Positions 8,936-64,000 of a stretch of DNA of 64,000 nt are shown here, piece after piece. Each line of letters opens with the position of its first letter. The first letter of the stretch is position 1. The notes under the pieces are model-generated. The model did not search any database. It had not been told where the DNA came from and saw only the letters and a list, made by a program, of their open reading frames with translations. Location: NCBI GenBank assembly GCA_034008185.1, contig CM067106.1, positions 124,001-188,000 on the forward strand, read 5' to 3'. The translations under genes and the position numbers were made by a program. Source of the DNA: Gorsachius magnificus (Eukaryota > Chordata > Aves > Pelecaniformes > Ardeidae).

Positions 8936-11188
8936 TGCACGAAGGGGTTTCCCTCTTCCCTGCAGTGAATTCAATCTTCAGCTGCACCATGAGGAGAAGC
9001 AGGGATGCTGACCCTTCCGGCCACATCAAGGTGTAGAGGCTTTGGAGTTCTTTCTGGGTGGAGGGGCTGGCCATAAGGCCATACCCCTGGTGGCACTCAC
9101 CCCTGAAATGGCTCTCCTGCTGTGTTGGCCCATACAGCCCTGCAGGGGAGGTCTGCATGTGGCAGAGGAAGGCCTGCAGAGCACAGCCCCTGCTCACCCA
9201 GCACGGTCCTGGGGAATGTCCTGAGGGCAAAGCCCCGGCTCTGGTCCTCCTGTGTCCCTCCACTGCAAGACTCCAGTCCTGGCAGCCATCCCAACACGTC
9301 TCCCTGGTCCCAACAAGACCGTAGCCCTGCAGCTGCACACAGGCCTCTAACGCCTCGTGTTCATTCCCCATCCCACGTGCATTCACGTAGGGACACTTTA
9401 GAGAGGCACCCCGGCATGTGGTGTTCCTGGAGAGGGTTTGGGGACTTGTCCACCCTGGTGCTGTGTTGGCACTGCCTTGCTTCGAGGCAAGTGCTGGAGG
9501 TGACCTGCTGAAGGTCTGGTTGGTGGATTTTGTGACGCCTTCCCGTCACATCGCCCCAGACCCTTTGCTCATGGCCCCTGCCTGTCCCTCCCTCCCCGGG
9601 CTGCTGGATCCTTTCTCCCTCTCATCCTTAATTTAAAAGGCAACCATCCGACGGACAAAGATTCCTTGGCCACTTTTGGCAAGGTGGATCCCATCTCTCC
9701 CAGGCTGACACTGATCTGCACCCAGGGTCCTGCGGCTGAAGAGCCCAAACCCCCGTTGCCAGCACCAGCTCCTCAGCCAACTGTTGCCCTGCATTGGCAG
9801 TGCTCTCCTCCTCACAGCCTTGCCCCTAGGGCCAGCAGGCATTCCCTCCACACCACGGAGACCTGCTGTGGGCTATGAGTGGAGCTGCCTTCTGGCTTTG
9901 CCTCTGAAATGAGAGGGCACCGACCCATCTCCCTGGGGCAGACGAAGGTGAGCTGATCTACTGCTATGGCCTCCCCATTAGGATTCCTTGCTCCTGCAAA
10001 GGAGGTGCACAGGGTCCTGCTTCGCCCCCGGGTCGTCAAAGGAGCTCGGCTCCTCTCAGCCCTGTGTGACTTCGTCCTGAGGATAAGCAGCGTCCTCTGT
10101 CTTTCCCGCATGCGGAACGGCAGCAGAGGTGGGCCAGGGGGCAGGCACATTTGCGCTGCGGTGGTTTGAGGGAGGCGAGATGCCTCTGACGGAGAGAGCA
10201 GAGTTTGCTCCCAAGCCCATGGGGAAGTGGAAGGGCTCTGTGCATCCCTCGACATCCATGCTGCTCCACGGGATGCCTCACTGCACCTTCCACCAAGTGA
10301 AGGTGGCACTGAGGTCTGCCTGTGCCATTATACGACTGAGCAAACCCACTTGTCTCAGCCTTTTTTGAGGCTCTACAAGCATCAGTCCCATGACCGCCTT
10401 GACTCTGATCAGATCAGATGTAGAATCCTGTCCATGACACCATTTTCTTTGTGGGCGTGTGATTTAGACATTTTAAAGAACCAAACCCAAGGGTATCAGT
10501 GGTTTTATTGACATCCAGTGATTCAGAAGTGTGACTTAACAGCGTTTGATTTCAAGGTTCACTGTAGTCCTTACTGCACAAAGGATATAATTGCTCTCCC
10601 GCACCCTCCTCTAGGTACCTGCACAATTCCTCTTACAGGGTGTTTGGGGTTATTTCCTCTATTTTTAGTCCCGAACTGCTGGGCTCACCTGTGTCTCAAG
10701 GCAAGAGGTGACACCATACAGGCCAGAAAGCAAACCTGCTCCATGGCACTGGTTGGAGTAAGCACAAACTATCCCTTCCTGCCGTGGTGCACGAGGCGCC
10801 CTTCCTACCATCAGGTTTCTCCTCACCTGGCTGTGAGCCTTCCCTGCGAGGTGACCGATGGGTCCCGTGGAATCAACACTCATTGCACACAACAAAGTGA
10901 AACCTGCACAAGACCCCTGTTTGCAATCTGGGGGAAAGCGATGGGCTTTGGGGTGCTTTCTCGGTGCTCCCACTTCTTGTCATAGCCCCAAACCAATGCT
11001 GTAAATGAAACAGTGAAAAAAATGCTCAGCCTCCACATTGAGACTTAATCAGCCAAACCCAAACGATACCTTGTCCTGTGTATTTTGAGCCCTTTTTCCT
11101 CAAGGGTCTGGCATTTCCCTTTCATGAAATTCTGGAGCTGGCTTTTGGTTGGTTGGTTGGTTGTTTTTTTCCTCCAGCCCTGTGTTAG
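8936..11188. other. Unassigned intergenic sequence
   Basis: About 2.25 kb between LTR and CR1 in which no gene, RNA or clear repeat was recognised. The open frames are short and lack family similarity. Confidence 0.5.
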
Positions 11189-11532
11189 GTCACAGAATCC
11201 CAGCCTGGCAGGGGTTGGAAGGGCCCTTGGGAGATCACCCAGCCCCACACCCCTGTTCAAACAGGCTCACCCAGAGCAGGGGGCACAGGACAGCGTCCAG
11301 GCGGGGGTTGAAGATCTCCAGAGAAGGAGACTCCACAGCCCCTCTGGGCAGCCTGGGCCAGGGCTCGGGCACCCTCCCAGGCAAGAAGTTCTTCCTCCCA
11401 TTCAACTGGAACCTCTTCTGCTTCAGGTTGTGCCCATGGCCCCTTGTCCTGGTGCTGGGCACCACTGGGAAGAGTCTGGCTCCGTCCTGGTGATACCCAC
11501 CCATGAGATACTTGTATGTGTTGATGAGATCC
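11189..11532 (-). mobile_element. CR1 LINE, 3' part, before the LTR insertion
   Basis: Starts 'cacagaatcccagcctggcaggggttggaag' and runs to 'tgttgatgagatcc'. It closely matches the CR1 at 58275-59175 and resumes at 12143 after a solo LTR. Confidence 0.85.
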
Positions 11533-12142
11533 TTTCCTGGTTTTGGCTGGGATAGGGTTAATTTTCTTCACAGAAGCTAGCATAGTGCTGTGTTTTGGAT
11601 TTAGTACTACAAGAATGTTGATAACACGCTGATGTTTTTAGTTGTTGCCAAGTAGCGCTCAGACTGCTCAAGGACTTTTTGAACTTCTCCTGCTCGGCCA
11701 GGTGCATAACAAGCTGGGAGTACAGCACAGCCAGGACAGCTGACCCAAACTGTCCAAAGAGCTATTCCAGACCATATAAAGTCGTGCTCAGGGGGGGTGT
11801 TAGTCGGTCAGTCGGTCGCGGGCAGAGTGGTCGCAGCTCGGGCTGTGTGATCGCTGCTCGGGGACTGAACAGGGCTCGGGGAGTGATCATGGCTCGGGAC
11901 AGCTGGGCATCAGTTGGTGGGTGGTGAGCAATTGCATTGTGCATCATTCGTTTTGTATATTTTGTTACCATTCTCATTATTACTATTATTATTTTTTTCT
12001 CTTATTAAACTGTCTTTATCTCAGCCCTCGGCTCTAACCTTTTATTTTCGTTCCAATTCTCTCCCCCATCCCACTGAGCGAGGGGGGGAAGTGAGCTAGT
12101 GGCTGCGTGGTGCTTAGTTCCTAGCCGGGTTAAACCACAACA
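11533..12142 (+). mobile_element. Solo ERV-type LTR inserted in a CR1
   Basis: About 610 bases from 'tttcctggttttggctgggatagggttaatt' to 'ggttaaaccacaaca'. It is flanked by GATCC at 11528-11532 and 12143-12147, a likely 5-bp target-site duplication. It has no internal region, as expected after LTR-LTR recombination. Confidence 0.8.
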
Positions 12143-12510
12143 GATCCCCTCTCAGCCTTCTCTTCTCCAGGCTAAACAAGCCCAGCTCCCTCAGCCTTTC
12201 CTCCTAGGGGAGATGCCCCAGTACCCCCATCAGTTTGGTTGCCCTCCTCTGGGCTCTCCCCAGTAGCTCCTCATCCTCCTTGAACTGGGGAGCCCAGAAC
12301 TGGATGCAGAGCTCCAAGTGGGGACTCAGTGGGGCAGAGCAGAGGGGAAGGAGAACCTCCCTCACCCTGCTGGTCACGCTCCTCTTAACGCATGCCAGGA
12401 TGCCATTGGCCTTCTTGGCAACAAGGGCGCCCTGCTGGCTCATGGTCAGCTCAGGTCCAGCCCTTCCTGCTCCTTTCAAAATATTTGCTTTCTCTTTCCT
12501 GAGCAATTCC
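12143..12510 (-). mobile_element. CR1 LINE, continuation up to the assembly gap
   Basis: Continues the CR1 at 11189-11532 ('gatcccctctcagcc', 'ctccaggctaaacaagcccagctccctcagcc', 'ccctgctggctcatggtcagc') and is cut by the N run. Confidence 0.85.
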
Positions 12511-13010
12511 NNNNNNNNNNNNNNNNNNNNNNNNNNNNNNNNNNNNNNNNNNNNNNNNNNNNNNNNNNNNNNNNNNNNNNNNNNNNNNNNNNNNNNNNNN
12601 NNNNNNNNNNNNNNNNNNNNNNNNNNNNNNNNNNNNNNNNNNNNNNNNNNNNNNNNNNNNNNNNNNNNNNNNNNNNNNNNNNNNNNNNNNNNNNNNNNNN
12701 NNNNNNNNNNNNNNNNNNNNNNNNNNNNNNNNNNNNNNNNNNNNNNNNNNNNNNNNNNNNNNNNNNNNNNNNNNNNNNNNNNNNNNNNNNNNNNNNNNNN
12801 NNNNNNNNNNNNNNNNNNNNNNNNNNNNNNNNNNNNNNNNNNNNNNNNNNNNNNNNNNNNNNNNNNNNNNNNNNNNNNNNNNNNNNNNNNNNNNNNNNNN
12901 NNNNNNNNNNNNNNNNNNNNNNNNNNNNNNNNNNNNNNNNNNNNNNNNNNNNNNNNNNNNNNNNNNNNNNNNNNNNNNNNNNNNNNNNNNNNNNNNNNNN
13001 NNNNNNNNNN
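12511..13010. other. Assembly gap of 500 N
   Basis: Exactly 500 N, so probably a gap of arbitrary size. Order and distance across it are not proven by sequence. Confidence 0.99.
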
Positions 13011-13770
13011 GTCCCCAAGATGTGATGTCACCAGGGTGTCCCACCCCCCTGGTGTCCCATCCCCACGGTGGCCATGTCCCCAAGATGTGATGTCACCAGG
13101 GTGTCCCACCCCCATGATGTCCCATCCCCATGGTGGCCGTGTCCCCAAGAGGCGATGTCACCAGAGTGTCCCACCCCCCTGGTGTCCCATCCCCATGGTG
13201 GCCGTGTCCCCAAGATGTGATGTCACCAGGGTGTCCCACCCCCATGGTGGCCGTGTCCCCAAGATGCGATGTCACCAGGGTGTCCCAGGTCCCCAGGGTG
13301 TCCTGACATAGGGGTGTCCCTGTCACCGGGGGTCCCTGTCCCCAGGGTGTCCTTGTCACCGGGCTGTCCTGACATCGGGGTGTCCTTGTCACCGGGGGTC
13401 CCTGTCACGGGTCCCCAGGGGGTTGTGACATTGGGGGGTCCCTGCCACCGGGGGTCCCTGTCCCCAGGGTGTCCTGACATCAGGGTGTCCCTGTCACAGG
13501 GCCCCCCCGGGTCCTCACCGGGGGTCCTGACATCGGGGTGTCCCTGTCACCAGTCCCAGGGGGTCCGGGGTGCCCGCCGGGGGGGTTCCCCAGCCCCGCC
13601 CCGGGGCCCTGTCCCCGTCACTGGGATGTCGTGACGGGGGTTCCTGCCGGAGTGTCCCTGTCACCCAGGTGTCACGACACGGGCCACGGGGGGTCCTTCA
13701 CCGGGGGCCCTCACGGGGGGGCGACCACGGGGGGCCCTGTCACCGGGGGCCCTGTCGCCGGGCTGTCACG
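13011..13770. repeat. 65-bp minisatellite grading into a GTGTCCC-rich repeat
   Basis: 13011-13290 is built of about 65-base units (GTCCCCAAGATGTGATGTCA ... CACGGTGGCCAT). After that, shorter GGGTGTCCCTGTCACC-like units continue to about 13770. Confidence 0.9.
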
Positions 13771-13779
13771 CGGGGGGGG

Positions 13780-14130
13780 GCCCCCCCCGGGGCCCCACCC
13801 GGCCCCACCCCCCCGGGGCTGTGCGACACCGGAGGTCGCTGTCGCCTGGGGTGAGTGTGGGGGGGCGACACGGGGTCTCCCGCCACCCAGTGGGTCCCTG
13901 TCGGGGGGGGGGGGGTCCCACCCCGGGGCGCGCGACACGGGGGCCCCGACCCGCCCCCCCCCCGCCCCCCCCGACCTCTCGCGCCGCTTCCTCCGCGCTC
14001 GACCGCGCCCGGCCCCGCCCCCCCGCGCCCATTGGTCAGCGCCGGTGACGAGGGAGAGGGGGCGGAGCCAGGGGGGCGGCAGCCAATGGGAGCGCGGGGG
14101 GGAGGGGAGGGGCGGGGGGAGGGGAACTTG
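13780..14130. promoter_or_regulatory. CpG-rich segment with CCAAT and GC boxes, possible promoter
   Basis: Very GC-rich with many CpG. An ATTGG (reverse CCAAT) lies at about 14032 and a CCAAT at about 14084, with GGGCGG-type GC boxes around them (GGGGGCGGAGCC, GGGGCGGGG). It looks like a CpG-island promoter of either orientation. No exon could be assigned. Confidence 0.45.
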
Positions 14131-14147
14131 GGGAGCCGGGGGGGGAA

Positions 14148-14610
14148 TTTTTTGCTTTTTTTGCCCCTTTTTTGCCCTTTCCCCCCCATTATTTTTCTTT
14201 TTTTTTGCCCCTTTCGGGTTTTTTTCACTTTTTTTGCCTTTGCTTTTTTCCTTTTCCCTTTTCTCCCCCTTTTCCCTTCCCCCCCCCTTTTTCCTTTTCC
14301 CTTTTTTCCCCCCTTTTTCCCTTTTCCGGGCCTTTTTGGAACCATTTTCCCCCCATTTTAACCCTTTTCCCCCTCCGTCCCCCCCCCCCTTTTCTTATTT
14401 TGCCTTTTTTTGCGCCTTTCTGCCTTTTAAAATTTCAATTTATTCCCATTTTGACTTTTTTGGGGCCTTTTTTAAACCTTTTTAAAATTTTTTTGGCCAT
14501 TTTTACCCCCCCCCCCCTTTACTCCCCCTTTCTCTCCCCTCCCCCCCCCCCCATTTTTGACCTTTTTCGTTCTTTTCCCCCAATTCCCCCCCCACAGATT
14601 CAGAATTCTG
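14148..14610. repeat. Homopyrimidine tract (plus strand)
   Basis: Nearly pure C/T in long runs (ttttttgcccctttttt, cccccccc) over about 450 bases. Open frames rich in Phe/Pro/Ser are artefacts. Confidence 0.85.
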
Positions 14611-14619
14611 AACCCACTT

Positions 14620-15220
14620 CGAATTCCTAAAACCAGGCTCATAATTTATAAGAATTTCTAACAATTTATGGAATTTTATGCTAATTTGCAACATTTTATG
14701 CTAATTTACCCCATTTTATCCTAATTTCTGCAGCCGGACCCCACATCCCCAAATTCTTTCACTTCCAATTTCTTCTGCAGCCCCGGGTGCCACGAAGGAG
14801 CCAAACGTCCCAAATTTTCAGCTTTTCAAATTCTAAAAATTGAAAATTTAAATTTTAAATTTTTAGATTTCAAATTTGAAAAAACCCGCAAGAGCGTTTT
14901 GTCAATTTACACTTTCGAGCTGAGACGTGAATTCCCATCGTTGAAAACAAAATTTTAAAAAGCTCCCTGAATGCACAATTTTGGTTTTTTTAAATGAAAA
15001 ATTTCAATTTCAAAAGTCAAAATTGCATTTTTAAAATATCAAATTTAAATTTCAGTGTTTTGAAAGAGCCGGTATGAAATTTAAACCTGAATCCCTCCTT
15101 TCTAAAGCCAAAAATTAAACTGTCGACATCAAAGCCCCATTTTTTATAATAGCTTTAAAATTCAATTTTTAAATTCAAAATTTACAATTTCCCTTCCATT
15201 TTTTAAACCTTGGAAGTAAA
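14620..15220. other. AT-rich sequence
   Basis: A/T-rich with many AATTTT/TTTAAA steps. No gene or clear repeat seen. Confidence 0.5.
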
Positions 15221-15729
15221 AAATTGGAAATGGGGGGGGGGGGGGGATGGCCCAAGCGGGGGTTGGGGAGCACGGTGGGAGACACTTTGCCGGGGGGAGG
15301 GGAGGGACCACCCCACCCCTCCCCCATCCCTGAAGCGGGGTCCTGGCCATGGGGAGGGGGAGGACGAAGAAATGGGGTAAAAAAGCAGCGATTTTCTTTT
15401 TTTTTTTTTTTTTTTAAAAAACCCCCAAAATTGCTGCGTTTATTCCATGATCGGCACAGACCCAACTGCGTTTTTATGGGAATAAAGGAAAAAGCGGCCG
15501 AGGGCTCCGGAGCGGCTCCGCTGGGGGGGGGGGAGGGGCAAGAGGGGGAGGGGCTATGGCACCGCGTAGGAACGAAACCACAAAAATAATATTAATAATA
15601 ATAATATAATAATAATAAAATTAGGGGGGGGAGGAGCATCCGCCTCCCCCCACCCCTGCTCATAAAACCTGAAGATTTTGTGAGATATTTTGTAAAAAAA
15701 ATTAATTTTTTTTTTTAAAAAAAAAAGAA

Positions 15730-16440
15730 TTAAAATGGGGGGGTGGGGAGGGGGGGAATCAATTCAAGGTGCGGGGGGGGGGGAGGGGAATAATTACAAA
15801 AATTAACCCGGCGGCTTTTGGGGGGAAAAAGGGAGAAAAAGGTTAAACCGGGGGGTGGGGGGTTGAGAGGGGGACCCAAAAAAGGAGCAGTGGGGGTGGG
15901 GGAGGGGCAGGGTGTGGCCCTGTCTGGGGCGGGAAATGAAGGGGGGTGAGGGAGGGGGGGAAATGGGGGAAAAAGGAGGGGGGGGGGGAAAAAGGGAAAA
16001 GAGGGAGAAAAGAGGGAATAAAAAAAAACAGAAAAAAGAAAAAGAGAAAAAGAAGGAAAAAAGGAAAATTGGAAAATAGAGAAAAGTAAGGAAAAATAAA
16101 GGAGAAAAAGGAGAAAAAAGAAATTAAGGAGCAAAAGGGAAAAACAGAGGAAAAAGGGAAGGAAAAATGAAAAAAAAAGGGAAGAGAAAAAAAGGAGGAA
16201 AAAGGAAAAAAGGAAAAATTTGAGGGGAAAAAAATTTGAAAAAAGGAAAAAAATGGGAAAAAAAAGGCGATAAAAAGGAGGGGAAAAGGAGAAAAAGGAA
16301 ATAAAAAGGAGAAACAGGAAATTTGGGATAAATTTGGGAAAATTTTGCAAATTCTGGAAAACTTTGGAAAATTTGGGGAGAATTTTGGGAAAAAGTTTAA
16401 AAACAGGAAAAAAAGGAGAAAATAAAAGGAAGGAGAGGAA
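15730..16440. repeat. Homopurine tract (plus strand)
   Basis: A/G runs with few interruptions, purest at 15960-16330 (GGGAAAAAGGA-type). The same stretch is polypyrimidine on the strand from which BRD4 is read. The Phe/Pro-rich frames on the minus strand are artefacts. Confidence 0.85.
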
Positions 16441-16569
16441 TTCCGGGGTGGGGGCAGGGCTGGGATCCAGGTGGCTTCGCCCCCTCCCCCCTCCCCCCCC
16501 CCCCCCTTCCCTCCCCCTCCCTTTCCCCTCCCCCCCTCTCCCGGCCGCCAAAATTTTCTCCCGAAAGCC

Positions 16570-16600
<31 letters not shown>

Positions 16601-17340
16601 CCATCCCAAAATCGGGTTTATTTTGAAGCGCCCGTCTCGCCGCCGCCGCCGCGCCCTGGTTTGATCGCGCCGAACCAAAAAAAAATAAACCAAGACCCCC
16701 AACCCCCAAAAAACCCCAAATACGTGAAAAATAAAGACCAAAAACAACCAAAAAAACAACCGAAAAAAAAAAAATATCCAGAATATACAGTGAGGAACGA
16801 GGGGGGGGGGGGGGAGGGGCACCTTTTCCCGGCGGCTCCGCGTCCGGATTGGTTTGGTTTTTTGGTTTTTTTTTTTTTTTTTTCTCTCCCGTTTTTTTGT
16901 TGTTGGTTTTTTTTTGTGGGTTTTTTTTTTTTTCGGTGTGAAAAGAGGGGAAAAAGGGGAAAAAGAAGGGGGGGGAAAAAAAAAAAAAAATCAACCAAAA
17001 CCAATCAACCCCCGGAATTCCAGGGGGTTAAGGCAGAGCCCGCGGATCCCGGCGCATGCGGGACGATCCCGATCCCGGATATTTTAACACTTAACGGAGA
17101 GTCCGAAGCTTTTTTTTTTTTTTTTTGTTTTTTTTGTTTTTGCCGGGGGAGGGGGAGGAAGTGGGGGGAAAAAAAAAAAAGGAGAATTTTGGTGTTTTTT
17201 TAGGGTTTTTTTTGTGGTTTGTTTGTTTTTTTTTTTTTTTTCTTTTTTTTTCTGGTTTTTGTTGGTGGTTTGTTTTTGTTTTTTTTTTTTGTTTTGTGTT
17301 TTTTTTGTTTTTTTTTTGTTTTTTTTTTTTTTGGAAAGAG
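16570..17340. repeat. A/T homopolymer-rich segment
   Basis: Poly-A and poly-T runs of 15-22 bases (for example 16578-16600, 17109-17126, 17227-17340) separated by short G/C blocks, inside the presumed BRD4 3' UTR. Confidence 0.7.
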
Positions 17341-17393
17341 TCCAATTGGGAGGAAAAGGACCCGGAGGAGCCGGGCGCTGCCGGGCGCCGCTG

Positions 17394-61464
<44,071 letters not shown>

Positions 61465-62155
61465 AAGATAATTTTGGTAGATAATAACTTCAGGTAGTAA
61501 ATTCGAGTAGATAATCTTTAGGTAGTTAATTTAGGTAGGTAGTTAATTTAGGTAGGTAATAAGCTTAGGTAGTTCATTTAATTTAAGTAGATCATAGAAG
61601 ATCTTTTGGCAGACGATCTTTAGGTAGATCATCTTTAGGTAGATCACCGTTTAGGTGAATAATCTTAGGTAGAACATTTAGGTTGATAATAGAGGTAGAT
61701 AACCTTTAGGCAGATGATCTTTAGGCAGATCATCTAGGAGGATCATTTAGCTTATAATGTAGGTAGATAATCGTGAAGTAGAAGATCTTTTGGTAGATGA
61801 TTTTTAGGTGGATCATCTAGGAGGATCATTTAGGTCAATAATTTTTAGGTAATAACAGGTGGATCATTTAGGTGGATAATCTAGGCAGATAATCGTGAGG
61901 TAGATGATCTTTAGGCAGACGATCTTTAGGTAGATGATCTTTAGGTAAACAATCTTTAGGTAGGTCATCTACGAGGATCATTTAGGTCAATAATTTTTAG
62001 GCAGAGAACAGGTAGATCATTTAGTTCGATAATCTAGGTAGATAATCGTGAGAATTTTTAGGTAAAAATAGGTAATCCTTGGTTTAGGGAGATAATTTAA
62101 GGTGAGAACTTAGGTAGACAATTTAGGTAGATAATCTTCAGGTGGATAATTTAAA
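61465..62155. repeat. About 16-bp AT-rich minisatellite
   Basis: Degenerate TTTAGGTAGATAATC/TTTAGGTAGATCATC units, about 40 copies, in the presumed BRD4 5' intron. Confidence 0.9.
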
Positions 62156-63214
62156 TACCAGTCTGAAGACCAAAAACTTGGGGAAAAAAGAGATTTCTGC
62201 TGAGCCTACGGAGTTCTCTCAGGGCATGGTCCAGAGCTCTCCAAAGACTGCATGTAGCCCATCTGTTGTCTTTAAGCTACAGTTGCGTGAAGGCGTCACC
62301 ACCGAGCCACGTTAGGTTTACGACGTGAAGCTATTAATTAGCCAAGACCACGCTATACTGTGCGAGACGAATTAAGAGCCTCATTATTCACCAGAGTGAC
62401 ACCCTGGGGTGGTGGTGGGGGGAAGCGATGAAGACACCTCGCGCAGCCCCAGGTCTCTGGTCGTGGTCTCCGCACGTACCGCAGCAAGGGACGAAGAGCC
62501 GGAGAGGTGAAGCGTCTGCGCCCTTTTACCTGCCACGTCCCTCAACTGCTTCCGAGTCCTCATAAAACCTCAGCTGGTCTTAAACCCCCGCTTAAAGGCT
62601 GTGGTCTGTTGCTTTTGCTGGCCTAAAACCAACACTGACCCACTAACGCACGGGGGCGGCATCAGATTTTGGTCTTTAGATGATGGGGTTTCACTTTTGA
62701 AGGGCACCAAGCGAGTGGAAGCATCAACTCGAGCTGCGGCAGACGCCCTTCATTCACCCGGGATATTTTACGGGAGATTTTATAGCTCTGGATACAGGAG
62801 TATCACGAAATCCTCTCTACTCCCAGCTTTCATTTTGCTTCTGATTTTCTCCCCCGGCCTGCTCTCCACTTAGGAGATTTAACTCAAAACACAACACAAT
62901 TTGGAGGCCAATTGGCTTTCCCTCTCTCACAAAATTCCTTGAATTTTGCTTGGGAGTGGCGCCGATTCCCCCAGGTCGTTGTGTGAAAGGGAAGCTCAAG
63001 CAAGAACCTTCGTATCGAGAGGTTGGCCAGGCAAAAGGAATTCTCTTTACTCACTGCAAGGGGAGACGTTACCTTGTAGGATACATTGCCATATAATTTT
63101 GCCCCAGAAAATGATGCAGAGTCAGAAGTTGCTTGGCTTGTCCATCTATCTTCCGTGGCTTCAGGCACAAATGCCTTCAGATACCGTATCTGACAAAACA
63201 AACAGAGCAATTAA
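62156..63214. other. BRD4 5' intron, no recognised feature
   Basis: No exon, CpG island or known repeat recognised. Confidence 0.5.
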
Positions 63215-64000
63215 TCCGAGGCACTGACCTGAGGCACCAATGCGAGGTACCAACCTTGAGGCACCAACCCTGAGGCACCAATCCAAGGCATCGGCCCGAG
63301 GCGCCAACCCTGAAGCGCCAACCCGAGACATCAATCCACCAACCCAACCCAAGGCACCAACCCAACCCGAGGCACCAACCCAAGGCATAACCCACCACCA
63401 GGCACCAACCCGAGGCCCAACCCAGGCAAACCCCAAGGCGAACCCGAAGGGCCCCCCGGACCAACCCGCACCACCGGCCAACCGGGCGCCAACCCCAGCC
63501 CAACTAGGAACCCCCCCCAATGAGGCGCCAACCCCAAGGCCCAACCCAGGGCACCAACCCTGAGGCGCCAACCCAGGGCGCCAACCCTGAGCCATCAACC
63601 TGAGGTGCCAACTCGAGGCGCCAACCCGAGAGCCAACCCTGAAGCGCCAACCCCGAGGCGCCAACCCAGGGCACCAACCCTGAGGCGCCAACCCAGGGCG
63701 CCAACCCCGAGCCATCAGTCTGAGGCGCCAAATTGAGACCACCAACTGAGGCACCAACTCGAGGCGCCAACCCAAGATGCCAACCCTGAGGCGCCAACCC
63801 AGGGCACCAACCCTGAGGCGCCAACTCCGAGCCATCAATCTGAGGCGCCAACTTGAGGCGCCAACCCGAGACGCCAACCCCGAGGCGCCAACCCTGAGCC
63901 ATCAACCCCGAGGCACCAACCCCAGGAATCAACCAGAGGCACTGACCCCAAAGCATCAACCCGAGGCACGAACCCGAGGCACGAACCCTGAGGCACCAAC
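63215..64000. repeat. 13-bp minisatellite running off the window
   Basis: GAGGCGCCAACCC/GAGGCACCAACCC units, about 55 copies, continuing past the end. Confidence 0.92.

Larger units (their letters stand above)
15420..17393 (-). other. BRD4: Probable BRD4 long-isoform 3' UTR
   Basis: Sequence after the BRD4 stop on the minus strand. Two AATAAA hexamers are in the right orientation: 16617-16622 and 15439-15444 (in GGAATAAACGC). The interval is full of long A/T homopolymers and purine tracts. Which signal is used cannot be told from sequence, so the left boundary is approximate. Confidence 0.4.

Noticed and set aside
12204..13311. Long frames crossing 12511-13010
   Set aside because: They run through N and join a CR1 fragment to a minisatellite.
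13538..14485. A 315-codon frame ending in Phe/Pro-rich sequence
   Set aside because: Product of GC-rich minisatellite and homopyrimidine tract; no conserved protein.
15730..16994. Phe/Pro/Lys-rich frames of up to 383 codons on the minus strand
   Set aside because: Homopurine/homopyrimidine artefact inside the presumed BRD4 3' UTR.

Overview
The window looks like avian genomic DNA. It carries many copies of CR1-type LINE 3' ends (the 'tcatagaat...ggttggaagggacc...gtccaacc' signature and its reverse complement) and at least one solo LTR of a type common in bird genomes. Genes are split by GT-AG introns, and the introns are filled with GC-rich or homopolymer-rich minisatellites. That density suggests a micro- or dot-chromosome, which is inference. 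A run of exactly 500 N (12511-13010) separates two parts, so their adjacency rests on scaffolding.

Left part (1-12.5 kb): a guanylate-binding-protein (GBP) locus. Two inverted arms of about 1 kb (about 222-1252 and 4674-5704) each carry the same promoter and first exon, with an ISRE-like GAAANNGAAA, a TATA-like box and a splice donor, pointing away from each other. The right promoter leads into a plus-strand GBP-like gene (exons 5840-8070). It encodes the end of the G domain, the helical bundle and a hydrophobic C-terminus, but no nucleotide-binding exons. The left promoter points out of the window. A broken minus-strand GBP 3' end (about 3080-3480) lies between the arms, with a 25-bp minisatellite and a CR1 fragment. 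A solo LTR (11533-12142) sits inside a CR1, flanked by GATCC on both sides.

Right part (13-64 kb): a GC-rich, CCAAT/GC-box segment (about 13.8-14.13 kb), homopyrimidine and homopurine tracts, then the BET-family gene BRD4 on the minus strand. All 19 coding exons are recognisable, from the ATG at 60754 to the stop at 17394. Exon phases join correctly at every junction except one: the His/Pro-rich exon 12 (26811-27101) is one base short, probably an assembly error. Reading through the donor of coding exon 10 gives an immediate stop and an AATAAA 46 bases on, which fits the short BRD4 isoform. Most larger introns hold their own tandem repeat with a unit found nowhere else in the window, plus CR1 and LTR fragments.

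No bacterial genes, tRNA, rRNA or CRISPR array was recognised. Most long open frames in the window are by-products of minisatellites, CR1 copies or homopolymer tracts.
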